64,000 nt of DNA from Bin80 sp965220365 (GTDB taxonomy: Bacteria > Bacteroidota > Rhodothermia > Rhodothermales > Bin80). Position numbers and translations under genes: made by a program. The notes below the pieces were generated by a model that made no database searches, was not told the DNA's origin, and saw nothing but the letters and a program-made list of their open reading frames with translations. Below, piece after piece: positions 42,354 to 51,720 of the stretch. How positions within the stretch are numbered: the stretch's first letter is position 1; every line of letters begins with the position of its first letter. Location of the stretch: the NCBI GenBank assembly GCA_965220365.1, contig OZ244823.1, forward strand, positions 2,976,001 to 3,040,000, in the 5' to 3' direction.

Positions 42354-44990
42354 ATGTCCACCCAATATGTATATCGCTTCGGCAACGGAGCAACTGAAGG
42401 TTCAAAAGAAATGCGATCCTTGCTTGGTGGCAAGGGGGCCAACCTAGCAGAGATGAGTTCCATTGGCCTGCCCGTGCCTCCTGGCTTCACCGTAACGACG
42501 GAAACCTGCCACTACTATAGCAGCAACAAGCATGCCTGGCCTGAAGGGCTCCGGGAACAGATTCAAGACGGAATACACCATCTCGAGAAAGCTCTTGGGC
42601 GTAGGCTCGGAGATCCCAACCGACCACTTCTAGTCTCTGTCAGAAGCGGTGCCGCACAGTCCATGCCCGGCATGATGGATACTGTGCTCAACCTGGGCCT
42701 GAACGACGAAGTCGTGATGGGACTTGCCAAGGAAAGCGGGAATGAGCGCTTCGCTTACGATGCGTACCGCCGTTTTATCGATATGTTTGGAGATGTCGTG
42801 ATGGGAGTCCACCATCACTACTTCGAAGAAGCAATTGCTTCGATGAAAAGAGAAAAAAAAGTTACCGATGATCTGGACCTGGACGCAGAGGACCTGAAGA
42901 TTCTAGTACTGGAATTCAAGTCCATCTACGAAAAACATACTGGCCATTCCTTCCCCACCGATCCGCAAATACAATTGGAGCATTCAATTAATGCGGTATT
43001 TAACTCATGGGACAGTATGCGTGCAATCAAATACCGCCGTATTAACAAGATTACCGGCTTATTAGGTACTGCTGTCAATGTGCAGGCAATGGTCTACGGG
43101 AACATGGGAGAGAACAGCGGAACCGGAGTCTGCTTTACCCGAAACCCCTCAAATGGGGAGCCCGAGCTTTATGGCGAATACTTGGTCAATGCCCAGGGAG
43201 AAGATGTTGTCGCCGGTATTCGTACGCCGAAGCCCATCTCGGAAATGACCAAAGAATTCCCTCGACCCTACAAAGAGTTGTTGGAAATGACGACCGCGCT
43301 TGAAAAACATTACCAGAACATGCAGGATATCGAGTTTACGATCCAGGATGGATCACTCTATATCCTGCAGACCCGTAACGGAAAGCGGACCGGGCGTGCT
43401 GCCCTTCGCACGGCTGTGGATCTGGTGAGCGAAGGGATCACCGATAAAGTCACCGCCGTCCGGGATCTCGTTGAGCCTGGGCACCTTGATCAATTGCTCC
43501 ATCCGGGATTCAAGGATGAGCTTGCCTATCAGGATGACGTTCTGGCTACTGGATTACCCGCTTCACCTGGAGCTGCGGTTGGACGAGTTGTCTTTACCGC
43601 GGACGAAGCTGAGGCCTGGGCACAAGATGGCAAAAAAGTAATTCTGGTCCGAATCGAAACAAGCCCGGAAGATGTAGGCGGGATGGATGCAGCCCAGGGG
43701 ATTTTAACCTCAAGAGGCGGGATGACCAGTCATGCGGCCGTCGTGGCGCGTGGCTGGGGAAAACCCTGTGTTGCAGGTTGCGGCGATATCGTGATCAGTT
43801 ATGCAACCAAATCCTTTAAGGTTGGGCACAGGATTATCTCTGAGGGGGACTGGATCAGTATTAACGGGTCATCCGGCGAAGTCATCCATGGGGCACAGGA
43901 ACTCGTTAGTGCCCAAATGAGTGAGGATTTTGCAACCTTTATGGAGTGGACGGATGAGGTTCGTCCAATGGGAGTCCGGACCAATGCCGATACCCCGGAA
44001 GATGCAGAAAAGGCCATCTCTTTCGGAGCGGAAGGGATTGGGCTCTGCCGCACAGAACACATGTTCTTCGAAGGGCATCGTATCCAGAATGTCCGGGAGA
44101 TGATTCTGGCCGAATCCGAAAGCGCACGTGAGGCTGCACTCAGCAAATTACTCCCCTTCCAGAAGGAAGACTTCCTTGGAATCTTCCGGGCGATGTCCGG
44201 TATGCCAGTCACGATTCGCTTACTGGACCCACCGCTCCATGAATTTCTTCCGCATGATCAAGTCGGCAAATCGGAAATGGCCGAACTGATGGGCGTTCCT
44301 GTCAGCGAAGTGGAGGCAAAAATTGAAGAGCTTCACGAATTTAACCCGATGCTTGGGCATCGCGGATGCCGTCTTGGGATTACCTTCCCCGAAATCACGA
44401 CCATGCAGACGCGGGCAATCATTGAAGCAGCCGTGGAAGCCAAAGAGGCAGGAGTTGATCCTCACCCGGAAATCATGGTGCCTCTGATTGGAACGGTGGA
44501 AGAATTCCAGAACCAGAAGGCCCTGATTCAGGAAACTGCTGAGACGGTATTTAAAGAAACGGGGACTCGTATAGAGTATCTGATCGGGACTATGATTGAA
44601 GTCCCGCGAGCGGCGTTGACCGCAAAAGAGATCGCAAAGGAAGCAGACTTCTTCTCCTTTGGTACGAATGACCTGACACAGATGTGCTTCGGATATAGCC
44701 GGGACGATGCCGGAAAATTCCTACCCGGCTATGTAGAGCATAAAATTCTGCCGGACGATCCATTTCAGGTTCTTGATCAGGAGGGGGTCGGCCAGCTCGT
44801 TCAAGTCGCTACAGAGGGCGGCAGAAGTGCCAATGCCAGCTTAAAAGTTGGTATTTGCGGAGAGCATGGTGGAGAACCGCAGTCTGTTGCATTCTGTTAC
44901 CGCCTAGGGCTGGATTACGTGTCTTGTTCTCCGTTCAGAGTTCCAATTGCACGGCTGTCTGCAGCACAGGCACATTTGGCGGAGAAGTAA
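42354..44990 (+). CDS. ppdK: Pyruvate, phosphate dikinase
   Basis: This 878-residue enzyme interconverts pyruvate, ATP and phosphate with PEP, AMP and pyrophosphate. The start at 42354 (MSTQYVYRFG) was chosen over a TTG two codons earlier. The ATP-grasp domain begins with LLGGKGANLAEMSSIGLPVP. The swivelling domain carries the phosphohistidine His460 in GGMTSHAAVVARGWGKPC. The PEP-binding TIM barrel contains GTNDLTQMCFGYSRDD and ends with CGEHGG. Full length and intact. It points to reversible glycolysis or gluconeogenesis. A strong hairpin follows. Confidence 0.97.
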   Translation: MSTQYVYRFGNGATEGSKEMRSLLGGKGANLAEMSSIGLPVPPGFTVTTETCHYYSSNKHAWPEGLREQIQDGIHHLEKALGRRLGDPNRPLLVSVRSGAAQSMPGMMDTVLNLGLNDEVVMGLAKESGNERFAYDAYRRFIDMFGDVVMGVHHHYFEEAIASMKREKKVTDDLDLDAEDLKILVLEFKSIYEKHTGHSFPTDPQIQLEHSINAVFNSWDSMRAIKYRRINKITGLLGTAVNVQAMVYGNMGENSGTGVCFTRNPSNGEPELYGEYLVNAQGEDVVAGIRTPKPISEMTKEFPRPYKELLEMTTALEKHYQNMQDIEFTIQDGSLYILQTRNGKRTGRAALRTAVDLVSEGITDKVTAVRDLVEPGHLDQLLHPGFKDELAYQDDVLATGLPASPGAAVGRVVFTADEAEAWAQDGKKVILVRIETSPEDVGGMDAAQGILTSRGGMTSHAAVVARGWGKPCVAGCGDIVISYATKSFKVGHRIISEGDWISINGSSGEVIHGAQELVSAQMSEDFATFMEWTDEVRPMGVRTNADTPEDAEKAISFGAEGIGLCRTEHMFFEGHRIQNVREMILAESESAREAALSKLLPFQKEDFLGIFRAMSGMPVTIRLLDPPLHEFLPHDQVGKSEMAELMGVPVSEVEAKIEELHEFNPMLGHRGCRLGITFPEITTMQTRAIIEAAVEAKEAGVDPHPEIMVPLIGTVEEFQNQKALIQETAETVFKETGTRIEYLIGTMIEVPRAALTAKEIAKEADFFSFGTNDLTQMCFGYSRDDAGKFLPGYVEHKILPDDPFQVLDQEGVGQLVQVATEGGRSANASLKVGICGEHGGEPQSVAFCYRLGLDYVSCSPFRVPIARLSAAQAHLAEK

Positions 44991-45004
44991 GCCGACACAT
45001 GCGC

Positions 45005-45054
45005 TGCGGGATCAGCCTTTCGGTCACATCAGTGTCTGAAAGGCTGATCCCGCA
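45005..45054 (+). terminator. 17-bp perfect hairpin after ppdK
   Basis: TGCGGGATCAGCCTTTC at 45005-45021 is the perfect reverse complement of 45038-45054, with a 16-base loop, starting 14 bases after the ppdK stop. The stem is long and G+C-rich but followed by AATATTC rather than a T-run. It is likely the ppdK terminator or an mRNA 3' stabiliser. The rest of the stretch to 45290 holds no gene. Confidence 0.65.
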
Positions 45055-45492
45055 ATATTCTCAGGTCTCGCATCTGGTTCGGGAAGCTGCGAGGGCACAC
45101 TTCAAGAAATAGAGGAATGTATCGGTGGATCACGAACCGAAAAGCAACGTACCCATCGTTGTATTGCATCAGAGCATTTACATAAGAAGAATATATCAAG
45201 GCTCTTGCAAAACTTTCCCCCAACCCGGGCAATTTACCCACAGTACTCCCAGAGCGAGACCCGTCTCCTCAACATCATTCTGCAGGAACATTGACGCTAT
45301 CTGCTCAGAATCTTTGTTGCGTAGTCATTTCGATTGCAATAACAACGTTCGTGTCTTGTAATCTTGCAACGGCACAGACCGCGTACATGACCCTCGAAGT
45401 ATCTCGTTCGTCGTCTACGGTCACTGGAATAGGTGGATACGTCCCCGTAAGAGGTAACTTAGTTATGGGCGTTCATATATCCACTCCTAAGA

Positions 45493-45506
45493 CTGAACTT
45501 CCCCCC
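45493..45506. repeat. IS copy B left terminal inverted repeat
   Basis: CTGAACTTCCCCCC, directly after the target copy CTAAGA at 45487-45492. Confidence 0.95.
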
Positions 45507-45779
45507 TAATTTCCCTTCCCATCGGCTGGATTAAGGTTTAAGGTTGCCCATTGAGTACTCAATGGGCAATAATTTGTACCGTGGCCCTTGATATTCGGGG
45601 CATTTCACGGTTTTTCCCTTGATTTCTTCTCCCAAAACAGGCGTTTCGGGGTATTCGGCATTAATGTTTATGTACCCATGTATTCTGAACCGTTTTTTCG
45701 AGGAATTGAACCGAGTTTTTATGTATTATTCCCAATTTATGTGTATATTAATCCAGAAACTTATTTTACATATGTACCC

Positions 45780-47510
45780 ATGTATGTCGCCAAAATCCCC
45801 AACCGAAATTCCAATCCCACCTGGCTCATTCGAGAATCCAAACGCGTCCATGGCAAAATCGTCAAAACCACACTCGCCAATATCTCCAAACTCCCCGTGG
45901 ACGTCATTGAGGGGCTTCGGGTGCTCTTGAAGGGAGGAACCGCCGTAAACTCCATCCAAGATGCCTTCACCATTCAAAGCAATACCCCGCACGGACACGT
46001 TGCCGCGGTCCTGGGAGTCATGCATCAACTGGATCTGCCTGCATGGATTGCCCCGAAGAATTCCCGCTTCCGTCGACTGGTGCTCGGCATGATCGCCGCA
46101 CGCGTGATCAAGCCGGCCAGCAAACTGGCCACCAGTGCCATGTTGGATGTGCGCACGGCGGCCTCCACGCTCAATGAAGAGCTTGGACTCAAATGTGTGG
46201 ACGAGGAGGATCTGTATGCGGCCATGGATCAATTGGTCCAACACAAGACCGCGATGGAGTGCCGTCTCGCCAAACGGCATCTCAAGGAAGGTGGCATGGT
46301 GCTCTATGATGTCACCAGCAGCTACGTGGAAGGCCAGCAGAATGAATTTGCCGCCTATGGCTACAACCGGGACAAAAAGCGGGGCAAGCAGCAGATCGTC
46401 ATTGGTCTGATGACCGATTCAGAGGGCTGCCCGGTGTCGGTGGACGTTTTCCGCGGCAATACCGCAGATGTAAGTACGCTCAGTGCACAGGTGAAGAAGC
46501 TTCAGCAGACCTTTGGGCTTCAACAAGTGGTGTTGGTGGGGGATCGGGGAATCCTGCAGCAAAAGCAGATTCAGGAAGAGTTGATCCCCGTGGGACTCGA
46601 CTGGATCACCGCCATGAAAAAGAATGAGATTCGTGCGGTGGTGGAACAGAAACAGGTGCAGATGAGCCTGTTTGATGAACAGGATGTAATGAAACTACAC
46701 AGTGATCTGTATCCAGAGGATCGGATCGTGTTATGCAGAAACCCCTTGCAGGCCGAGAAGAGCAAGCGACAGCGGGAAGAACTCCTGATCAAGACCGAGC
46801 AAGCCCTGGATGAAATTGTTGCAGCCACCAAGCGTGAGCAGTGCCGGTTAACGTGCAAAGGCAAAATTGGCGTACGCGTCGGGCGGGTCATTGGAAAATA
46901 CAAGGTCCGGAAGTTCTTCACGCTGGAGATTGAGCAGGAACACTTTGCCTATGAGCGCAATGCGGCGGCCATTGCGAAGGCAGAACGGCTTGACGGCTTG
47001 TATGCGATCCGCTCCAGTTTGAAACAGAAGCCGGAGGCGACCGAATTGGTGGCGAATTATAAGCGTCTGTCCACGGTGGAGCAGGCCTTTCGCACGATGA
47101 AAACAATCTCGTTGCGCGTACGTCCAATTCACCATCGCAAGAAAAACCGGGTGATCGCCCATGTGTTTTTATGCATGCTGGCCTACTATGTGGAGTATCA
47201 TCTGCGCCGGAAGTTAGCCCCCATGTTGTTTACTGAGGATGATCCAGCGGGGAAAGCTGCACAGCGCAAGAATGCCGTGGAACCGGCCAAACCCTCTCCC
47301 CGGACGAAAAAGAAAGCCCGAACCAAACGAAATCATGAAGGAGAAAAAGTCATGAGCTTTGCCGAGGTGATGGACGAACTCGCGGGGCTTTGCCGTCTGG
47401 TTGTTGTACCAAAAATCTCCGTAGATAAATCCCCGGAAGTGATCATGGTGGAGAAAATTAGTCCTACCCAACAGCGGGCACTCAAACTTCTAGGCATCAA
47501 GCCGGTGTAG
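45780..47510 (+). CDS. IS1634-type DDE transposase, copy B
   Basis: The ATG at 45780 gives 576 residues and matches the copy A start (MYVAKIPNRNSNPTWLIRES); the frame is open to 45588 but those 64 codons have no counterpart in copy A. The DDE landmarks are the same: YDVTSSYVEG, VLVGDRGILQQKQIQ and VEQAFRTMKTISLR. No stop or frameshift interrupts it. Differences from copy A are spread along the protein and mostly conservative, so both copies have been under selection or were acquired separately. Confidence 0.92.
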   Translation: MYVAKIPNRNSNPTWLIRESKRVHGKIVKTTLANISKLPVDVIEGLRVLLKGGTAVNSIQDAFTIQSNTPHGHVAAVLGVMHQLDLPAWIAPKNSRFRRLVLGMIAARVIKPASKLATSAMLDVRTAASTLNEELGLKCVDEEDLYAAMDQLVQHKTAMECRLAKRHLKEGGMVLYDVTSSYVEGQQNEFAAYGYNRDKKRGKQQIVIGLMTDSEGCPVSVDVFRGNTADVSTLSAQVKKLQQTFGLQQVVLVGDRGILQQKQIQEELIPVGLDWITAMKKNEIRAVVEQKQVQMSLFDEQDVMKLHSDLYPEDRIVLCRNPLQAEKSKRQREELLIKTEQALDEIVAATKREQCRLTCKGKIGVRVGRVIGKYKVRKFFTLEIEQEHFAYERNAAAIAKAERLDGLYAIRSSLKQKPEATELVANYKRLSTVEQAFRTMKTISLRVRPIHHRKKNRVIAHVFLCMLAYYVEYHLRRKLAPMLFTEDDPAGKAAQRKNAVEPAKPSPRTKKKARTKRNHEGEKVMSFAEVMDELAGLCRLVVVPKISVDKSPEVIMVEKISPTQQRALKLLGIKPV

Positions 47511-47627
47511 CCCTTTGGTTCACAGAATTGAGGAAAAGCCCCCAGATCCCCCCCGCTGAGGAGGGGCAATCTATCCCCAAAATATCCTAAATTCATGGGG
47601 AATATCGTATATCGGGGAAACCAGAAA

Positions 47628-47641
47628 GGGGGGAAGTTCAG
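47628..47641. repeat. IS copy B right terminal inverted repeat
   Basis: GGGGGGAAGTTCAG, followed directly by the second target copy CTAAGA at 47642-47647. Confidence 0.95.
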
Positions 47642-48012
47642 CTAAGAAGTATACACGTTCAAGTACCAAGATGGAAGGCGAGATGATAGTTAAAGAGGAG
47701 AAGATAGTCTCGATAGTGAATCTTCTGATCACGCCTGGAATCATATTAGATTTTACGAAAGATCATACAGTCACTCTGATCTCGCTCATTGGAGTGGTAC
47801 CAACTACAGATAAACGAATCCCGACTACTCTAGGTATTCAGGCAATGTATGGTATCAAGTCAATAAACCTGGGTATTCGTATGGCTACTGATATCCCCAA
47901 GATAGAGCTAGTTCTAGGAGTAGAACTGGCACGTTAGAAACCTCGTTACAATTTTTGTTACTAGAACCTCTTTCAAGATGATTTTACTAAGTCTGCGGTT
48001 GACGAAAGCGAA

Positions 48013-48264
48013 ATGTACGGTAATAGGGATCCTTGCCGGGCTCTGCTTTGTGGTATTGCAATAGCATTAGCTGAACGTGCGGAAGCTCAACGCTCTATCG
48101 GAGGAGACATTGAGGAAATTGTCGAAATTTTCGCCCTTGTGTCGGAGGTACATATCGAACTGTCGGAAAGACTAATTGCCGAGTTCGGAGAGCGATATAA
48201 CGAGCTTGCACTGAGTTCATTGTATCAAGGAAAAACTGGAACTCCGCCAGAACGAAGCCCATAA
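48013..48264 (+). CDS. Possible 83-residue helical protein
   Basis: An ATG-started frame encodes 83 residues with a good amphipathic helix pattern (GGDIEEIVEIFALVSEVHIE, LSERLIAEFGERYNEL). It lies 75 bases after the interrupted secreted-protein gene and converges on the acyl-CoA dehydrogenase. No family or clear ribosome site was recognised. It may be real or part of a degraded gene. Confidence 0.35.
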   Translation: MYGNRDPCRALLCGIAIALAERAEAQRSIGGDIEEIVEIFALVSEVHIELSERLIAEFGERYNELALSSLYQGKTGTPPERSP

Positions 48265-48315
48265 CCGCTCATAGAATCAACGAGCGGATCGGGAGTAACT
48301 AAAGCCTGCTCAGGC

Positions 48316-49521
48316 CTACTCTCGTGAATTTCCACGCGGGACGAAGGCCTGAATTCCTGTGATCGCACGCCCGAGTATAAGACCATGAATATCATAGGTG
48401 CCCTCATAAGTATTTACGCTTTCCAGGTTGACCATATGGTGAATTACTCGAAATTCGCCACTGATTCCGTTGCCGCCCAACATATCGCGTGCAGTCCTTG
48501 CAATCTCTAAAGCAGTATTGCAATTGTTGCGCTTCGCCATAGAAATCATTTCAGGGATGGCCTGATCTGCGTCCATGAGCTCGCCAATCCTCCACGCCAG
48601 CAGCTGCATTTGCGTGATACTCGTAAGCATATTGGCGAGCTTTGTTTGTACGAGCTGCATTGCTCCAAGCGAATGTCCAAACTGGCTTCGCTCCATCACA
48701 TACCGCCGTGCTCGTTCAAAGCAATTCTCTGCCGCCCCGCAGGCTCCCCAGACAATGCCATAGCGGGCACTATTGAGACAGGTGAAAGGTCCCCGGAGCC
48801 CCCGAACCTCCGGAAATACTCTTGCATCTGGAACGAATACATCACGAAGTACAATTTCTCCTGTGAGGGAAGCCCGCAAGCTCATCTTATTGCCGGTCTT
48901 TGGAGTTGTAAACCCTTCGCTATCCCGCTCAACGAGAAATCCCCGAATAACACCGGGATCCTCCCTGGACTCTTTTGCCTTTGCCCACACGACCGCGATA
49001 TCCGCAATCGGAGAGTTGGTAATCCACATTTTCGCTCCATTCAATTTCCAACCGCCGGTAACACGAACTGCCGTCGTTTCCATTGAGCCAGGATCAGATC
49101 CATGATTCGGTTCGGTTAATCCAAAACACCCTATGATCTCCCCTGTAGCCAGGCGGGGAAGAAAGGTTGTCCGCTGCTCCTCCGTGCCAAACTTCCATAT
49201 GGGCAGCATCACCAGGGAGGATTGTACCGACATAAATGAACGGTATCCCGAGTCTATACTCTCCAGTTCACGCGCCACCAATCCATAGGCCGTATAACTA
49301 ACTTCGGCACCACCATACTTTTCGGGAATAAACGCCCCCAGGAGTCCAATCTCCCCCATTTCTTTTGCAATTTCCGTATGGAAAATCCCCTTTTGGTTGC
49401 CCTCCAGCGCACGAGGTTCCAGTTTGTCCTGTGCATATCTTCTGGCAGATTTTCGGATCAGATCTTCCTCTTCACTCAACGTGCCCTCCAGATAAAGCAC
49501 ATCATCAATCTTCAGCGACAT
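48316..49521 (-). CDS. gcdH: Acyl-CoA dehydrogenase, glutaryl-CoA dehydrogenase type
   Basis: This 401-residue flavoprotein matches the acyl-CoA dehydrogenase family end to end: CFGLTEPNHGSDPGSM and KMWITNSPIADIAVVWAKA (FAD and substrate contacts), then RDMLGGNGISGEF. The catalytic base is Glu373 in VNTYEGTYDIHGLILG, and this segment plus the opening are typical of glutaryl-CoA dehydrogenase. That enzyme oxidises and decarboxylates glutaryl-CoA to crotonyl-CoA in lysine and tryptophan breakdown. No electron-transfer flavoprotein or related gene is adjacent. Other short-chain substrates remain possible. Confidence 0.9.
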   Translation of the reverse strand: MSLKIDDVLYLEGTLSEEEDLIRKSARRYAQDKLEPRALEGNQKGIFHTEIAKEMGEIGLLGAFIPEKYGGAEVSYTAYGLVARELESIDSGYRSFMSVQSSLVMLPIWKFGTEEQRTTFLPRLATGEIIGCFGLTEPNHGSDPGSMETTAVRVTGGWKLNGAKMWITNSPIADIAVVWAKAKESREDPGVIRGFLVERDSEGFTTPKTGNKMSLRASLTGEIVLRDVFVPDARVFPEVRGLRGPFTCLNSARYGIVWGACGAAENCFERARRYVMERSQFGHSLGAMQLVQTKLANMLTSITQMQLLAWRIGELMDADQAIPEMISMAKRNNCNTALEIARTARDMLGGNGISGEFRVIHHMVNLESVNTYEGTYDIHGLILGRAITGIQAFVPRGNSRE

Positions 49522-49781
49522 ATTTTTGATTCTGGGTATATTTGGGTTGGATGGATCTCGCTCATCATTGTCTCCCGATCTTTTGCAACATTTTCGACTC
49601 TCCCCCGGCTTGTCTCACCTTGAACGGAATATCAATTACCCGGATGCCCAAGGGTTGATCCTCTCTCCCGGCGGATGGATCTGTGAAAGCCGTTCGTACA
49701 TTATAGCCAGAATACGGTTCATCCGCAACATATCCGTTATCTTGGGGTTGGAAATGCCGTCTTTAAATTTGCACTGCTGTG

Positions 49782-50297
49782 ATGCGACTAGGTTTTAGTG
49801 GAATTTCGCTCTTTTTGATCGTCTTCTTTTCAACGGCGCCTGATCTGCACGCCCAGGGCTTCCCGCGCCTCAGGTTAGGGGTCGGAATGAGTGCAGTGAT
49901 GGGCACTGGGGATCAAGCGGTCGGTATCGGAATAGATACACGTCTCGCTTGGGTGGTAAACGCAGACCTTTCGATTGGTACCAGTGCCAACTTCGTCAAT
50001 TATATCCTAAAGGGTCGGGATGATGCGGCCTATTTTTTCCATCCAACGGTTACGGCTATTGTCACATTAGATGCTGCAAATGCACGCTCGCCCTATCTGA
50101 TTTTTGGGCTTGGCGCGAATATAACACTGGGCGGCGACGCCGACTCGGCTGAATCCGGTCCTTCAGTCAACGCCGGTATGGGTTGGACATTCGCACTCCA
50201 GGCTACATCCCTGTATGTCGAATTTATACCTTCTTTGATTGTAGTTGAATCATCGGTTGAAATGCAGCTTCCTGTCCGCTTCGGTGTCATTCTATAA
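49782..50297 (+). CDS. Small outer-membrane beta-barrel protein
   Basis: The ATG at 49782 (a GTG precedes it) gives 171 residues with a signal peptide (LGFSGISLFLIVFFSTAPDLHAQ). The mature part alternates polar and hydrophobic residues: LRLGVGMSAVMGTG, GIGIDTRLAWVVNADLSIG, YLIFGLGANITLGG, with a final hydrophobic residue LPVRFGVIL. This fits an OmpX/OmpW-like small barrel in the outer membrane. No ligand or enzyme motif. It is likely monocistronic, with 260 bases upstream and 209 downstream. Confidence 0.75.
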   Translation: MRLGFSGISLFLIVFFSTAPDLHAQGFPRLRLGVGMSAVMGTGDQAVGIGIDTRLAWVVNADLSIGTSANFVNYILKGRDDAAYFFHPTVTAIVTLDAANARSPYLIFGLGANITLGGDADSAESGPSVNAGMGWTFALQATSLYVEFIPSLIVVESSVEMQLPVRFGVIL

Positions 50298-50506
50298 GGC
50301 CCTGATACAGTTTCCCGACCGGGGTTTCGATTCGCTAGTTGGACATATATGCCTGCAACCTATAGATTCTCTCTGCCCCGTCTGCACTGCCGTTGATTCC
50401 AATCGCTTGCGATGATTCTCACGGGTTCATAGACAAGTCAGAAACTTCCTGCTCAGGATGTGATGATGGTCCTGATCTCTAATCTCATCACTGATTCGCT
50501 GACGCA

Positions 50507-51667
50507 ATGGATCTGAACCGCCAGAGCGCATCCCTATATGTGCATATCCCTTTTTGCACGCAGCGGTGCTCATATTGTGATTTTTATTTCGTGACTACAA
50601 AGCACGGTCACAGCGAATTTGTTGACGCCCTTTGCCTGGAAATCACGCAAGTCGCTCAGAATTTTCCCGATACATGCTTGTCCACCGTGTATTTCGGGGG
50701 AGGCACACCCTCTCGCTTATCTCCACAGGCAATCGCTCGGATTCTGATGCAAATTCATACCTGCTTTGATACCCATTCTGTTTGTGAAATTACGCTGGAA
50801 GCAAACCCGGAAGATATCACTGCTGCAGGGCTCAAAGAACTCAAAAATGCCGGAATTACCCGAATCAGCCTTGGCGTTCAATCTTTCAGGGATGAAGAGT
50901 TACGTTTTATGAACCGGTGCCACAACTCAGAGCAGGCATCCCGTGCCTGCGATCTGATCCATGCAGCCGGATTTACCAGTTGGTCTCTTGATTTAATCTT
51001 CGGAGTTCCAGGGACATCTACACAGGGATGGCAGAATAACTTGCAGCGTGCCGCGGAAACTGGTGCGCCACATATTTCCACCTACAGCCTAACGATTGAA
51101 CCACGTACACCCCTGCACAAACAGGTTCGGATGGGAATCGTCAAACCGGCCCCCGATGAACAAGTAGCCGATCAATTTCAACAGGCAATGGTTACGCTCA
51201 AGTCCATCGGATTCGAGCACTACGAAGTATCAAGCTTTGCACGTCCAAAACATCGCTCAGAGCACAATATGCGCTACTGGCACCACACGAACTACCTCGG
51301 AGTCGGCCCCAGTGCTCATTCATTCTGGTGGCAGGATGGCCGGGCCCTCAGATGGGAAAATGTCCGAAATCTGCGTGCCTACACTGAGATGGTCACCAAA
51401 GAACATTCTCCTGCAGGCAGCCGGGAAACCCTTTCCGATCATGACCTGACCCGAGAGAGAATCATGCTGGCACTCCGTACATCTGAAGGGCTTGATCTGG
51501 AACACCTCAGGGAGAGGTATGGCTTCGATCTTATTGGACACAAGCAGAAAGAACTGGAAAAAATGGCCCTCCAGGGCCTGATTCTCCAGCATGGAACATG
51601 CATACGGCTGACCACAAAGGGGATGCATATATGTGATGGTCTGACCACAGAACTATGGCCCGGCTGA
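50507..51667 (+). CDS. hemW: Radical SAM haem chaperone HemW
   Basis: This 386-residue protein has the radical SAM cluster motif Cys17-x3-Cys21-x2-Cys24 in IPFCTQRCSYCDFYF, then VYFGGGTPSRLS and a C-terminal HemN_C-type domain. The missing fourth cysteine after CxxC (a phenylalanine in CDFYF) separates HemW from HemN, so it is a haem chaperone rather than a coproporphyrinogen oxidase. It is probably co-transcribed with the two DUF192 lipoproteins, whose first start at 51721 lies 54 bases beyond its stop. Confidence 0.9.
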   Translation: MDLNRQSASLYVHIPFCTQRCSYCDFYFVTTKHGHSEFVDALCLEITQVAQNFPDTCLSTVYFGGGTPSRLSPQAIARILMQIHTCFDTHSVCEITLEANPEDITAAGLKELKNAGITRISLGVQSFRDEELRFMNRCHNSEQASRACDLIHAAGFTSWSLDLIFGVPGTSTQGWQNNLQRAAETGAPHISTYSLTIEPRTPLHKQVRMGIVKPAPDEQVADQFQQAMVTLKSIGFEHYEVSSFARPKHRSEHNMRYWHHTNYLGVGPSAHSFWWQDGRALRWENVRNLRAYTEMVTKEHSPAGSRETLSDHDLTRERIMLALRTSEGLDLEHLRERYGFDLIGHKQKELEKMALQGLILQHGTCIRLTTKGMHICDGLTTELWPG

Positions 51668-51720
51668 ACCAGCCATATACGATTCGGTTGAAACACCAGA
51701 TTGCAACCCGTTATGTCCGT

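Larger units (their letters stand above)
45493..47641 (+). mobile_element. Intact IS copy B, IS1634-type, 2149 bp
   Basis: Ends are CTGAACTTCCCCCC at 45493-45506 and its reverse complement at 47628-47641, the same 14-bp repeats as copy A. The target duplication is CTAAGA (45487-45492 and 47642-47647). The transposase runs 45780-47510 on the plus strand. The reverse complement of ATATACGATATTCC is at 47599-47612, 29 bases in from the end, as in copy A. A GC-rich hairpin-like stretch lies near 47550-47570. The element is 8 bp shorter than copy A and lies in opposite orientation. Confidence 0.95.
45291..47937 (+). pseudogene. Secreted small beta-rich protein, interrupted by IS copy B
   Basis: The gene runs 45291-45492 (TTG start with AGGA just upstream), is broken by the IS, and resumes at 47648 to TAG 47935-47937. 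Removing the IS and one CTAAGA copy restores the frame across HISTPK-K-YTRSS, giving 163 residues. The first 29 residues look like a signal peptide (VVISIAITTFVSC, cleavage near ATAQ). The rest has alternating polar and hydrophobic strands (LVMGVHIST, IELVLGVELAR at the end), as in small outer-membrane barrels. As it stands translation ends at 45507-45509 inside the IS, so only about 67 native residues are made. No family recognised. Confidence 0.78.

Noticed and set aside
45588..45779. N-terminal extension of the copy B transposase
   Set aside because: Copy A has no counterpart and its homologous start matches the ATG at 45780; the extension is open by chance.
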